From contig CAZGML010000002.1 in NCBI GenBank assembly GCA_964526965.1, positions 1 to 64,000 of the forward strand: DNA of 64,000 nt, read 5' to 3'. This document shows positions 43,124 through 52,232 of the stretch, piece by piece. The position numbers and the translations under genes were made by a program. The stretch's first letter is position 1, and each line of letters begins with the position of its first letter. The DNA is from UBA6265 sp964526965. GTDB lineage: Bacteria; Chloroflexota; Chloroflexia; Thermomicrobiales; UBA6265. A model generated the notes under the pieces. The model was not told the DNA's origin. It made no database searches and saw only the letters and a list, made by a program, of their open reading frames with translations.

Positions 43124-44014
43124 GTGACGGATTCTGTTGAATCGGCAGTTCGGCCCAGGAGTCAAAAAGGAGCAATAGGGTTCGTCCGTCAGGTGATCAG
43201 GATCATCTCGGAAGAGCAGGTCTCAGGATTCGCACAGATGGTGGCTTACAACATCCTGTTCGCTACCGCTCCCCTCCTGATGGTTGTTGTGGCAGGTGCG
43301 GCCACTATTACGCGTACGGTAAACAGCGATTTGGATAACCCCGCCCAGCCGATTCTGGATTGGGTGCAGGAGCATCTGCCGGCCGATGCGTCGTCGTTCC
43401 TGCAGCAGCCGATCGAACGCGCGATCAATGCCGACACCAGTTGGTTTTTCTCCATTGGTGCTCTCTTTGCCTTGTGGGGTGCCCGGGGTGCCGTGGCCGC
43501 CATCATCCGTGGCCTCAATGTCGCGTACGGTATCGGCAAGGATCCCCGCCCGTTTTGGGTGCATAGCTTGTGGGCACTTGGGCTAACCGTCTTTCTCATC
43601 TTACTGGTGGGATTAGGTGGCCTGGTATTCACGCTTGGCACGGAAGTCGGCGACCGCATAGCGGTCGAGCTCGGCCTCGGTGAACTGTGGAACACCGTTT
43701 CATACGTGATTCGCTGGCCGCTTGTGGTCACCATCACTGTCGTCGCGATCATGACCTTGCACCGCTTTGGACCCGCCGTGAAGGACCCGTTCACCTGGTA
43801 CCTGCCGGGATCACTGTTCTCGGTCATCGCTGCCTATATCGTGACGTTGGCGCTAGGTGTTTGGCTCAATCAGTCGGGCGGATTCTCCGAGGCCTACGGG
43901 ATATTTGGCTCCGTGCTGGCATTCGTGATGTGGCTCTACCTGACGAGCTTTGTGTTGCTTATCGGCGGCGTTATCAATGCAGTCGTGCACGAACGATACC
44001 TGTACGATACCTAG
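43124..44014 (+). CDS. YihY/BrkB-family membrane protein
   Basis: A 296-residue membrane protein with about six helices. The family patterns are AQMVAYNILFATAPLLMVVV, FSIGALFALWGARGAVAAIIRGLNVAY and SFVLLIGGVINAVVHERYL. YihY/BrkB proteins were once thought to be RNase BN and are now regarded as possible transporters or membrane factors of unknown function. GTG 43124 follows AGGAGG at five bases. Confidence 0.88.
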   Translation: MTDSVESAVRPRSQKGAIGFVRQVIRIISEEQVSGFAQMVAYNILFATAPLLMVVVAGAATITRTVNSDLDNPAQPILDWVQEHLPADASSFLQQPIERAINADTSWFFSIGALFALWGARGAVAAIIRGLNVAYGIGKDPRPFWVHSLWALGLTVFLILLVGLGGLVFTLGTEVGDRIAVELGLGELWNTVSYVIRWPLVVTITVVAIMTLHRFGPAVKDPFTWYLPGSLFSVIAAYIVTLALGVWLNQSGGFSEAYGIFGSVLAFVMWLYLTSFVLLIGGVINAVVHERYLYDT

Positions 44015-44032
44015 CGGCCGTGTCACTTTTTC

Positions 44033-44067
44033 GTTTCATGTGAAACAATTTAGCGCGTAGGTACGCC
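44033..44067 (+). promoter_or_regulatory. Possible ECF-type promoter before the sigma factor gene
   Basis: The inverted repeat GTTTCA-TG-TGAAAC (44033-44046) contains TGAAAC, the -35 consensus of Bacillus SigW/SigM/SigX-type ECF factors, followed 17 bases later by CGCC (44064-44067). ECF genes often use their own promoter, so this may be autoregulatory. The -10 fit is imperfect. Confidence 0.35.
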
Positions 44068-44285
44068 TATACGTGCGGTCGACAAGGAGTGGCAGCAGCG
44101 TGGATTCCCCTTGCTGGATTCGACCTGCGATACTTATCCCTGCAATTGGTGAGGCGCCGTGCGAAACGTTGGCACTCCCCTGCTCGTTTCATTAACGAGA
44201 GGGAAAGGTGTACCGGTTGGCAGCTATGGCACTCACATGGGAATGGTCACCTTTTTGGCCACTTGGAACTGGCAGGAGATTGCGC

Positions 44286-44840
44286 GTGCTGACGGACGAC
44301 CGTCATCTCGTTGAACGTGCCCGTGCTGGGGATGCCGAGGCGTTTGGTGTGCTCTTCGAGCAATACCAGGCGCAGATTTTGAACTACCTCTATCGGATGG
44401 TATCGGATCGAGCCCTGGCTGAAGACCTCACGCAGGATACGTTCATCAAGGCATACAAGTCATTGCCCAAAACGGCGCCAGACCTGAAGTTCAAGGCGTG
44501 GCTGTACCGTATCGCTACCAATACCGCAATCTCTCATCTGCGACGCGGAAAGATCATCCGTTGGCTCCCGTTTGTCGGCGAGCACGAAACCAAAGCAGAA
44601 CGAGTGGATAATCAGGTCTCTCGATCCATGGATATTTCCGTCGCATTGCAGAAACTTCCCAATCATTACGCGTCCATTCTTCTATTACGTCATTACCAGG
44701 GGCTGTCCCTGGCGGAAACAGCACAAGCATTGGATATCACAGACAACGCCGCAAAATTGAGATTGTTTCGCGCCCGTAAGGCGTTTGCGAAAATTTACGA
44801 AGAGGAAAATCCGGAAGGTGGAAAGGAGGACCGCTCATGA
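44286..44840 (+). CDS. ECF-type RNA polymerase sigma factor
   Basis: A 184-residue sigma-70 family ECF factor. Region 2 includes FGVLFEQYQAQILNYLYRMV and AEDLTQDTFIKAYKSLP, and region 4 includes LPNHYASILLLRHYQGLSLAETAQALDI in parts. The start is GTG 44286 behind AGGAGA; the upstream open frame does not have a site. Its last four bases overlap the start of the anti-sigma gene (ATGA), so stoichiometry is coupled. It probably responds to an extracytoplasmic signal read by that protein. Confidence 0.9.
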   Translation: MLTDDRHLVERARAGDAEAFGVLFEQYQAQILNYLYRMVSDRALAEDLTQDTFIKAYKSLPKTAPDLKFKAWLYRIATNTAISHLRRGKIIRWLPFVGEHETKAERVDNQVSRSMDISVALQKLPNHYASILLLRHYQGLSLAETAQALDITDNAAKLRLFRARKAFAKIYEEENPEGGKEDRS

Positions 44841-46915
44841 TCACCCATTCTGAAGCCGAAGTCCTCATTTCTTCCCGGCAGGATGCTCCGCTTGATCCCG
44901 TGGTGGAGCGCGAGCTCCAGGCTCACCTGGCAGTTTGCGATCAGTGTCGCGCATTCGCCGTGGCGACCGAACGGCTGACTGCCGGCATCAAGGCGATGCC
45001 GAGCATACCGGTGAACCCGCGAACCCGTCGTGAGGTAATGGAACGTGTAAATCGCGGTCGCAATCCGTTGGCCGGCATCTTTGCCGGTACGGGTGGTGGT
45101 TTCCAGTCGGGACCGGTTCTCGCAGGCATTGCAGCCGTTGTCATCATCGGTTTGTTCGCCTGGCTGGCGCTTGATCGACTCGTTCTTGAGGACGACGGTG
45201 GCGATTCCCAACAGCTGGCCGCCGTGCCGACTGAGCAGGCGGTAGATTCGCTGGTCGCCTCCCCTACCCAGGTTCCTACCACCGAGGAGCCGGAACCAAC
45301 GGAAACTGCTGAGCCAACGGAAGAGCCTACAGAGGAACCAACGGAAGAGCCGACCGCTGAACCGGAACCCACAGAGGAACCGGCGCCGACAGAAGAGCCC
45401 GCTCCGACTGAGGAGCCGGAGCCGACCGCTGAACCGGATCCCACAGAGGAGCCGGCGCCGACAGAAGAACCTGCTCCGACTGAGGAGCCGGAACCAACGG
45501 TTGCGCCGGAGCCGACGGCGACGTCCGAACCAGCCGCGCAAGATGCTGAGGAACCAACGGATCTGACGACGTTGTCCGATTCGGAGGAGTCTACTGAGTC
45601 TGTGGAACCGACGGAGACACCTGAGCCAACCGAAGAACCCACAGTGGAGCCGACTGCGGAACCGACAGAAGAACCCACAGCGGAGCCGACTGCGGAACCG
45701 ACAGAAGAGCCCACTGCAGAGCCCACAGATGAACCAACGGCCGAGCCGGAGCCGACAGAAACCCCGGGCATCGAGCCAATTGAGGGCATGGAGGTTCAGG
45801 ACGCTGAAGAAGACGGCGAGGTCCAAACGCTTGATGTGCCGGAGAACGCCGGGGCCGGGCCGCCGGTGGATGAGGAGGCGCCGATTGAGCCTACCGGGGA
45901 TGACGCTGCGACCGGAGAAGCGGCAGCAGGCGATCCGCAAGGTGGCGATTCCATATCCGCCGAAACGCCCGCCGCAGAGATTGAGCCACTGGAAGCTGAA
46001 GGCATGGGTGGCATTGAGGACGGCTCGGAAATCGAATCTACTCCCGAAAGCGAAGAAGCCCAGGAGATTCCTGAGCTCATGGAAGGCCTCTCGCTTGCCG
46101 AGTACTCCGTCCCCTACACCAACATCGCGGGCGATCCATCTGGAAAGCTTGGCCTGACCCCCAATGGACGTCTTGAATTCATGGAAGTCGTTGACGGAGC
46201 CTCGTTCACAACCCCCGAGGGTTACCGGCTGGAGTTCGGCGAATCCCAGCCGAGCGTGGTGCATCTCTGCTCCGAGGGTTCGTGTGAACCAGCAGTAGCA
46301 GCACCGGAATCCGAATCGTGGCAGGGCGATGCGCCGCTGGGCGTCATGGGAGACACCGGCTACTTCCTGCGACTCTATAGCGACCGCACCGAGGTGTTCG
46401 GCGCAACGTCATCGGGTATGTCCTTGAGTGAGCCGCAACTGCTGACTGAGCTCGGCCCATCTTCGCCTCCGTCTGCTGTGTATGAGAACGAGGGCACCAT
46501 CTATACCTGGCTTTCCACGAATCAGTGGTTGGAGATTAGTAACGGTAACGCCCAACTCTTCTCTGGTAACTATTCGGAGCCTTACAACGTGCGCTTTGCT
46601 CCAATGGCAGGCAACGGACCACTGATCGGCTATTTCAGCAACGGAACGTTGGTGATCGCGCCGACAACCGCGCCGGATTCGCCGATCTTCACCCTTCCCA
46701 CAGAAGGGATCGACTTTGATATGACCGGCTGGGGAGACCGCGTGGCCATCATTCAGGGCAACAGCATCGTGATTTACGATCTGGATGGCAACCAGTTGCA
46801 GGTCTACTCCGGTGGGGATATCCAGCCGGGCAGCCTCATCTGGCTCAACAGTGGCATCGTTTATATCGACCGTGTGTCTGGCGCGCTCTACCAGATTCCG
46901 GCCACTGCTCCCTGA
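44837..46915 (+). CDS. Membrane anti-sigma factor with PT-rich stalk and external domain
   Basis: A 692-residue protein. The N-terminus has the zinc anti-sigma motif H30-xxx-C34-xx-C37. A basic stretch follows, then a membrane helix at about 93-113. Residues about 149-310 are a Pro-Thr-Glu repeat (EEPTEEP type) that should form a long extended stalk outside the cell. About 420-692 is a beta-rich folded domain with TPEGYRLEFGES and DDLDGNQLQVYSGG-like beta-propeller text. The cytoplasmic end should hold the ECF factor and release it when the outer domain senses a change; the signal is unknown. Co-translated with the sigma gene. Confidence 0.85.
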   Translation: MITHSEAEVLISSRQDAPLDPVVERELQAHLAVCDQCRAFAVATERLTAGIKAMPSIPVNPRTRREVMERVNRGRNPLAGIFAGTGGGFQSGPVLAGIAAVVIIGLFAWLALDRLVLEDDGGDSQQLAAVPTEQAVDSLVASPTQVPTTEEPEPTETAEPTEEPTEEPTEEPTAEPEPTEEPAPTEEPAPTEEPEPTAEPDPTEEPAPTEEPAPTEEPEPTVAPEPTATSEPAAQDAEEPTDLTTLSDSEESTESVEPTETPEPTEEPTVEPTAEPTEEPTAEPTAEPTEEPTAEPTDEPTAEPEPTETPGIEPIEGMEVQDAEEDGEVQTLDVPENAGAGPPVDEEAPIEPTGDDAATGEAAAGDPQGGDSISAETPAAEIEPLEAEGMGGIEDGSEIESTPESEEAQEIPELMEGLSLAEYSVPYTNIAGDPSGKLGLTPNGRLEFMEVVDGASFTTPEGYRLEFGESQPSVVHLCSEGSCEPAVAAPESESWQGDAPLGVMGDTGYFLRLYSDRTEVFGATSSGMSLSEPQLLTELGPSSPPSAVYENEGTIYTWLSTNQWLEISNGNAQLFSGNYSEPYNVRFAPMAGNGPLIGYFSNGTLVIAPTTAPDSPIFTLPTEGIDFDMTGWGDRVAIIQGNSIVIYDLDGNQLQVYSGGDIQPGSLIWLNSGIVYIDRVSGALYQIPATAP
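45283..45770 (+). repeat. Low-complexity PTEEP-coding repeat tract
   Basis: Degenerate repeats such as GAACCGACAGAAGAGCC and close variants run in a codon register encoding Pro-Thr-Glu-Glu units. Unit length is not constant (12 to 36 bases), so this is protein-level low complexity and not a CRISPR array or satellite. Copy number may vary between strains. Confidence 0.85.
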
Positions 46916-46933
46916 TCATGAGGTGATGCGATT

Positions 46934-46963
46934 AAGGGGAGTCCACCCGGGTGGACTCCCCTT
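46934..46963. terminator. Perfect 30-base palindrome after the anti-sigma gene
   Basis: AAGGGGAGTCCACCC is followed immediately by its complement, giving a 30-base perfect palindrome 18 bases after the anti-sigma stop. The T tract is absent, so it is either a factor-assisted terminator or a protein-binding site. Confidence 0.65.
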
Positions 46964-47052
46964 CTCCGTGCCTCTGCTTTGGTACACTCTGCCATATGTG
47001 TACTTGCGCTCCTGGCGCTTTCTTACCTGTGAGTTCGATAACTGTGTCATCT

Positions 47053-47658
47053 ATGCATCGTATGGATACATCCCAGCCCGTTCAGGAAGATGGTGTGCGT
47101 TTCGGGCGCACCCTGCTCCGCGTGCAATTTCGCAACTGGACTTCCGGCGGATACGACGCAATAGTTTTGCCGAATAACCGGCGCGGCCTCATGGGAGTGA
47201 ACTTCAGTGGTGGGCGACGTATCGATGGCGGACTCGACGTTGAGCGTGAGGCTATGACCCACGCTCCCATGACGCTTGGAACAGCCATCGTGACAGGCTC
47301 AGGCACGCTTGAGCAATATGGGATTAATAACGTCGTGCACGCTATCGTGGGAGACCACCTCGGCGACGCCCCGCGCGAGTTGCCGCTCCGGCAGGCGACC
47401 GTCGCTGCGATGCGCATGCTGGACCAGAACAAGGTTCGCCACGCGGCCATCGTGCCGCTCGGTTCCGGCAGCATGATCGAGCGGGTCGATCGGGGCCGGT
47501 CCGTACCCATCATGATCGAGGAAATGATCGGTCACCTGCGGCGGTCATCATCCCGGGTGGAAACGATCACCTTCCTGTGCAATTCCGAATCCGAAATGGC
47601 CGAAGTCGGGGGCCTGTTGGAACGCATGCGCCGGGATTGGTGGGGCCTCCGTGTCTGA
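47053..47658 (+). CDS. Degenerate macro-domain protein
   Basis: About 201 residues. The middle resembles a macro domain, the ADP-ribose-binding fold: DAIVLPNNRRGLMGVNFSGG, TLGTAIVTGSGTLEQYGINNVVHAIVGD, then AIVPLGSGSM. The catalytic-loop asparagines and glycines of active de-ADP-ribosylases are only partly kept, so it may bind rather than hydrolyse. The start is uncertain: 47053, 47062 and 46996 are in frame and no site is strong. A GTACAC/GTGTAC inverted repeat at 46982-47003 lies just upstream. It overlaps the hydrolase gene by eight bases. Confidence 0.6.
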   Translation: MHRMDTSQPVQEDGVRFGRTLLRVQFRNWTSGGYDAIVLPNNRRGLMGVNFSGGRRIDGGLDVEREAMTHAPMTLGTAIVTGSGTLEQYGINNVVHAIVGDHLGDAPRELPLRQATVAAMRMLDQNKVRHAAIVPLGSGSMIERVDRGRSVPIMIEEMIGHLRRSSSRVETITFLCNSESEMAEVGGLLERMRRDWWGLRV

Positions 47659-48955
47659 GACCCGGCTGGATAGATGGCCGCTCGCCATTGATATGTGGCG
47701 TATTAGCGGCAAGTTAGACTTGCGCTACGTGAATTGGTTCCTCAAGATCTTTGGCATGCACCGTCTGCCTCCTGCTGTCATGAGCCGCCTTTACACGCTC
47801 AACATCCCCCCGGAAGTCGTTCACACCACGCTCAAATCCATTCGTAGCCTGGATGACTGGAGCCACGAATGGGTTGAAACGGCCCAGCAGTATCTCGGCA
47901 CGTATCGTCGGGAGATTTCCGCTGGTAACCTGATCGAGGCCGAACGCGCCCGGTATACAGCCGCAATGTGCTATCAGGCCGCGCAAATCATGGAGTTCAA
48001 CGATCTCCGTACGCGGAACAGTTGTCGCGCCTGGGCGGCGAATCTGTATCGGCTCTCTTTACCGGCACGCAATGAGAATGCCCGACATTTGACTATTCCC
48101 TGGAACGACCAGGAGATCCCGGTCCTTTTCGAAGTGCCCGAGCTCGGCGATGGCCCGTTTGGCCTCGTTATTCTGCTCAATGGGCTGTCGCTTTCGAAAG
48201 AGGAGACGTTCAACTGGGCGCCCCGTTTTCTGAATGCCGGTTATGCGGTCATGGCGGTTGATAGCCCGGGGACGGGGGAGGCGACCTCGCTCGGGCCGGT
48301 CAATGCCTACTACACCGATATTCTGGATGGCGTTTTTGACCTCCTGCGGGATGAACCGTCGATTGACCTGCAGCAGGTCGCGCTGGTTGGCGCAAGCCTT
48401 GGTGGTAATGAAGCGATCCGAATCGCCAGGCGGAATCCGGACATCATGGCCGTGGTTGCTGTCACACCGGCGGTGCAGCCCGCGCGATGGATCGAGCACG
48501 CCTCGCCATTGCTGATGGCAGAGCTTGCTGACTTCGTCGAATCAAAGGATCCCGAAGGGATCGCCGAGAGTTTCGATGTACTGATTGGCGCGGAGTCGTC
48601 TGAGCAGCCAATGTTGGTGTTCGGCGCCGGACGCGATATGGTCGTGCCACCGAATGAAAGCCAACGTCTGGCGGAGCGGGTAGGGGAGCGTGCTACCTAC
48701 GTCTGGTACCCGGATCTTGGACATTGCATGTACGTCGCTGCTGACCAGTGGTCGTTTGAGGCAGCCGTGTGGCTCTCTGCGATAAGCGAGGCGAAGTCCA
48801 ATGGAGTAGGGGACCCCGCTGAACTGGCCGAAACAGGTCGCATGGCTATTGAAAACAGCTCATATGCTCGCCTCGATGGTCCCGACGACGATTGGGATGA
48901 CGATGACATCGGCGAGTACGCCCGGCTGATCACCAACAGCGACGACGACGCGTAA
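47651..48955 (+). CDS. Alpha/beta hydrolase with N-terminal helical domain
   Basis: A 434-residue protein. Residues about 1-155 are helical. The hydrolase core follows, with FGLVILLNGLSLSKEE, the elbow ALVGASLGGNEAIRIA (nucleophile Ser), FGAGRDMVVPP (Asp) and YPDLGHCMY (His), so the triad is complete. This layout resembles the FrsA/DUF1100-like group and 2,6-dihydropseudooxynicotine hydrolases, which use C-C bond or ester cleavage. The acidic C-terminus (DDDWDDDDIGEY) is unusual. GTG start behind GGTGGGG. Co-translated with the macro-domain gene. Confidence 0.8.
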   Translation: MSETRLDRWPLAIDMWRISGKLDLRYVNWFLKIFGMHRLPPAVMSRLYTLNIPPEVVHTTLKSIRSLDDWSHEWVETAQQYLGTYRREISAGNLIEAERARYTAAMCYQAAQIMEFNDLRTRNSCRAWAANLYRLSLPARNENARHLTIPWNDQEIPVLFEVPELGDGPFGLVILLNGLSLSKEETFNWAPRFLNAGYAVMAVDSPGTGEATSLGPVNAYYTDILDGVFDLLRDEPSIDLQQVALVGASLGGNEAIRIARRNPDIMAVVAVTPAVQPARWIEHASPLLMAELADFVESKDPEGIAESFDVLIGAESSEQPMLVFGAGRDMVVPPNESQRLAERVGERATYVWYPDLGHCMYVAADQWSFEAAVWLSAISEAKSNGVGDPAELAETGRMAIENSSYARLDGPDDDWDDDDIGEYARLITNSDDDA

Positions 48956-49096
48956 CCGCCTGTCGGGATGTCTTCTTCGGTTTTCATCGAAGAGTTGTAG
49001 TAGTTCGTCGACATGCGACGGAGCCTTTCCAGAAGTACACTTTGCCGAGGTGAGCGTGCTCACAGCGTGTTGATATCGAATGACCGAGGACGGTGC

Positions 49097-50623
49097 GTGA
49101 CCGCAACACAATTCGCCGACCAAACCAGGGTGGATTCCATCGCTCGCGTATTCCTGTGGCTGTTACTCGGTATGTTCCTGGCCAAAGGTGTCGTGATCGC
49201 GTTGATGACATCGCCGTACTCCGGGCACGATGAGATCGCGCATTACAGCTACGTTCACGTGATGGCGGAAGAGGGGAGACTCCCGATCATCCCCGATCTC
49301 GACTCGTGGCGCGAAGCCCGCGCTTCTGGCGGCGACACCAGCTTCGATGAAATCCCCGATGAGTTCTACCCGTGGGCAGGCCACTTCACCACGCCAGACT
49401 GGTTGAGGGAGCAGCCAACTGTGCCCAGAGAGGTGCAGGCCGATGATGGCGAATGGTACCCGAGTGGCTGGGTCTACACTGCCAACCATCCGCCCCTCTA
49501 TTACTTCTGGCAACTTCCGGTGTACATGGCCACCGACGGTCTGGAAACCGATCAGCAAACGTACTTTATGCGACTGGCCACAATTCCGTTTGGCCTCGGC
49601 ATGGTGGCCTTCGCGTGGCTGGCGGCACGATCGCTGTTCCGAAACGACCTCTTCCTGCGCCTGTTGATTCCCGCGTTTGTCGCGTTCCAGCCGCAAATCG
49701 CCTATGAATCCTCCATAATCAATAACGACATCGTTGCTATTATGTTCGCCAGTGGTGTGTTCTGGCTTATTATCGAAGGTCTTCGACGGGGGTTCACCTG
49801 GCAACTCTCCGCGTGGCTTGGTGTTCTGTTCGGCATGGCAATGCTCGGCAAGGCCACATCGGCCACCATGGCCATCATCATCGCCGTTGCGATGATTGCC
49901 GGGGCCGGATGGCGCGCATGGCGAGAGTGGTTGCCGAAGGGAGCGCTCGTGGCCGGAATCGGTGCCGCCATCATCGCTCCCTGGCAGCTCTTCATGTTGC
50001 GTCAATATGGCGACCCGACCGCGCTTGGCCAGATCTCGGATCTGCAATCCTGGTGGAACCAGGCGGACGATGATCCGCCCACCATTCTGGGACAACTCTT
50101 TGATCCCACGTTCTTCTGGTTCCGCTGGAAGGAAACGTGGGGCGAATTTGGATGGCGCCTCATTGAGCTCGACGGATATATGGCGGAAGTTTATGGAATC
50201 GGCGAGCGAAGCCCCACGTTCCTGACGGTGCTCCTGATAATCGTATTGATCGGGACAGCAGGTTGTGGAGTGTGGCTGTGGAGAGCGATTCGGCAGCGAG
50301 GGCAGGGGAGTGAGCCGGTGTTTGAACCTTATCGCTGGCAGTGGATCGCGCTCGGCACCATGGTGCTCGCGTGCGCGATCGGCTATTTCAGCGTGCTCCA
50401 GTTCGGCCTCAGCTTCAGCCTTACCCAGGCCCGGTACTACTTCCCAATGATCGTACCGGGGGCGATATTATTGATGCTCGGATTCCGGGCACTCACGCCG
50501 CGCAGGCTCGAACGATACGCCGGAGCCCTGATGTTTTTGGGACTCGTGCTGCTCAATATTCTTATATATACCGCCTGGTTCCTGCCGTACTGGTATCCGG
50601 AAGCCGGGAGCGCGGTACACTGA
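49097..50623 (+). CDS. GT-C glycosyltransferase-like membrane protein, copy 1
   Basis: A 508-residue integral membrane protein with about ten helices. YSGHDEIAHYSYVHVMAEEGRLP and GWVYTANHPPLYYFWQLPV have the acidic first-loop motif and the NHPPLYY signature of the GT39/DUF2142-like glycosyltransferases, which transfer sugars from lipid-linked donors outside the membrane. It is about half identical by eye to the next gene. GTG 49097 follows GAGGA. Donor and acceptor are unknown. Confidence 0.75.
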   Translation: MTATQFADQTRVDSIARVFLWLLLGMFLAKGVVIALMTSPYSGHDEIAHYSYVHVMAEEGRLPIIPDLDSWREARASGGDTSFDEIPDEFYPWAGHFTTPDWLREQPTVPREVQADDGEWYPSGWVYTANHPPLYYFWQLPVYMATDGLETDQQTYFMRLATIPFGLGMVAFAWLAARSLFRNDLFLRLLIPAFVAFQPQIAYESSIINNDIVAIMFASGVFWLIIEGLRRGFTWQLSAWLGVLFGMAMLGKATSATMAIIIAVAMIAGAGWRAWREWLPKGALVAGIGAAIIAPWQLFMLRQYGDPTALGQISDLQSWWNQADDDPPTILGQLFDPTFFWFRWKETWGEFGWRLIELDGYMAEVYGIGERSPTFLTVLLIIVLIGTAGCGVWLWRAIRQRGQGSEPVFEPYRWQWIALGTMVLACAIGYFSVLQFGLSFSLTQARYYFPMIVPGAILLMLGFRALTPRRLERYAGALMFLGLVLLNILIYTAWFLPYWYPEAGSAVH

Positions 50624-50684
50624 TTTCGTTACGCCTGCGGTGGGCAGGTATCGCCCCTGAAACGATGATGTGTGGGAGTGGCAT

Positions 50685-52232
50685 GTGAACCCTGCTGGCA
50701 GGCGATCTGTACCACGCACATTTCTCTGGATTCTGCTGGCCCTCTTTGTGGCCAAGGGGTTTGTGACCGCTCTCGCGTTCCCCGCGTTTTCCGGACACGA
50801 TGAAGTCGCTCACTACGCCTACCTTCGCATCCTCGCGGAAGAGGGACGAGTTCCCGTAATTCCCGAACTGGAATCCTGGCGTGAGGAGTACGACGAGCAC
50901 GGTACCGACGCCGAATGGGATCGGATGCCGGAGGAACTCTACGAATACGCTCACCAGGGCGGCAACGTGCTCACCTACACAACCAATGACTGGTACGGCG
51001 GAGAGAGCACCACGGTTTGGACGATTTCATACGACGGTGGATTCTACCCCTCTGGCTGGGTCTATACCGGCAATCACCCGCCCCTGTTTTACACGCTAAT
51101 GGTGCCGATGTATCACCTCGTTAAGGGCATCGATACAGACCAGCAGCTCTTCCTCTTCCGGCTGGCAACGATCCCTTTTGGCATGGTGACGATCGTACTT
51201 GCGTACCTGACAGTGCGCACGCTCTTTCCGCGGGACAAGTTCCTGGCTATGACGGTGCCAGCATTCGTCGCCTTTCAGCCGCAAATCTCATACGAATCGG
51301 TGATGCTGAATAACGATATCCTCGCCATCATGCTCACGAGCGCGGTGGTATGGATGCTCGCGTTAGGATTGCGGAAACGGTTCCCGTGGTGGGTTTGTAT
51401 GGCAACCGGGATTTTCCTCGGATTTGCTGTGCTGGCGAAGTCGACCTCCGTCATGGTTGCTGCGCTCGTTGGCATCGCAATGGTCTTCGGCATTGGTATT
51501 CGACGATGGAAAGAATGGCTCTCCAAGGGCGCGGTTACAGCGGCCATTAGCGGATTGCTCGTATTCCCCTGGTTCCTGTACATGATGGTTCAATACGGCG
51601 ACCCTACCGCGCTAAATCGGGTGGAAGCCCTGCAATGGTGGAATTACTCGGGCGGATCGAACCCCACCTTCATGGAGATGCTCACCAGCCGTGGATTCCA
51701 CTGGGCACGGTTTAAAGAAACGTGGGGCGCGTTTGGCTGGCGTCGTATCCAGTTCGACATGGCTGGTGATGCCACGCTGTTGAGGGTCATTTTGTGGGTC
51801 ACGCTCTTTGCCGTGGTTGGCCTGGCGATTTATGCGCTCCGATTCCTGCGTGAGCAACGCGAGATGATAGCGGCTGAGGAAGACGGGGCAACGCTGACAG
51901 ACCTGTACGAGCGGCGAGATGAAACGCTTGCTGTTATGCCCTGGCAGGTGACCGGCATTCTGACAATGGGCGTGGCGTGCGTGTTGGGGTACTACGCGGT
52001 GTTGCAGTTCGGTACGTCGTTCGCGCTCACGCAGGCCCGGTACTACTTCCCAATGATCGTACCGGCCGCCATCCTGTTTATGCTCGGGTTTCGGTCGTGG
52101 TTCCCGCACCGATGGCTTTCGTACGTCGGTGCGGGAGTATTCCTCGGGCTCGTGGCGCTGAATGTCATCATTTACTCAGCGTATGTGGTGCCATTCTGGC
52201 CGGGATTCACAGACGCCCCGTTGCTACCATGA
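50685..52232 (+). CDS. GT-C glycosyltransferase-like membrane protein, copy 2
   Basis: A 515-residue paralogue of copy 1, with FSGHDEVAHYAYLRILAEEGR, GWVYTGNHPPLFYTLMVP, RLATIPFGM and FVAFQPQISYESVMLNND. The middle loop is longer than in copy 1, with an extra segment around NVLTYTTNDWYGG. The end LTQARYYFPMIVPAAILFMLG matches copy 1 almost exactly. The start GTG 50685 has GGGAG seven bases upstream. Tandem duplication is clear. The stop overlaps the convergent YhaN-like gene by nine bases. Confidence 0.75.
   Translation: MNPAGRRSVPRTFLWILLALFVAKGFVTALAFPAFSGHDEVAHYAYLRILAEEGRVPVIPELESWREEYDEHGTDAEWDRMPEELYEYAHQGGNVLTYTTNDWYGGESTTVWTISYDGGFYPSGWVYTGNHPPLFYTLMVPMYHLVKGIDTDQQLFLFRLATIPFGMVTIVLAYLTVRTLFPRDKFLAMTVPAFVAFQPQISYESVMLNNDILAIMLTSAVVWMLALGLRKRFPWWVCMATGIFLGFAVLAKSTSVMVAALVGIAMVFGIGIRRWKEWLSKGAVTAAISGLLVFPWFLYMMVQYGDPTALNRVEALQWWNYSGGSNPTFMEMLTSRGFHWARFKETWGAFGWRRIQFDMAGDATLLRVILWVTLFAVVGLAIYALRFLREQREMIAAEEDGATLTDLYERRDETLAVMPWQVTGILTMGVACVLGYYAVLQFGTSFALTQARYYFPMIVPAAILFMLGFRSWFPHRWLSYVGAGVFLGLVALNVIIYSAYVVPFWPGFTDAPLLP

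Noticed and set aside
45283..45770. Regular short repeats suggestive of CRISPR
   Set aside because: Units are in codon register, unequal in length and lack spacers; they encode Pro-Thr-Glu repeats inside a gene.
44795..46264. Long minus-strand frame of 489 codons opposite the anti-sigma gene
   Set aside because: It is Arg/Phe/Cys-rich low complexity produced by the repeat codons read backwards; the plus strand has domain motifs.
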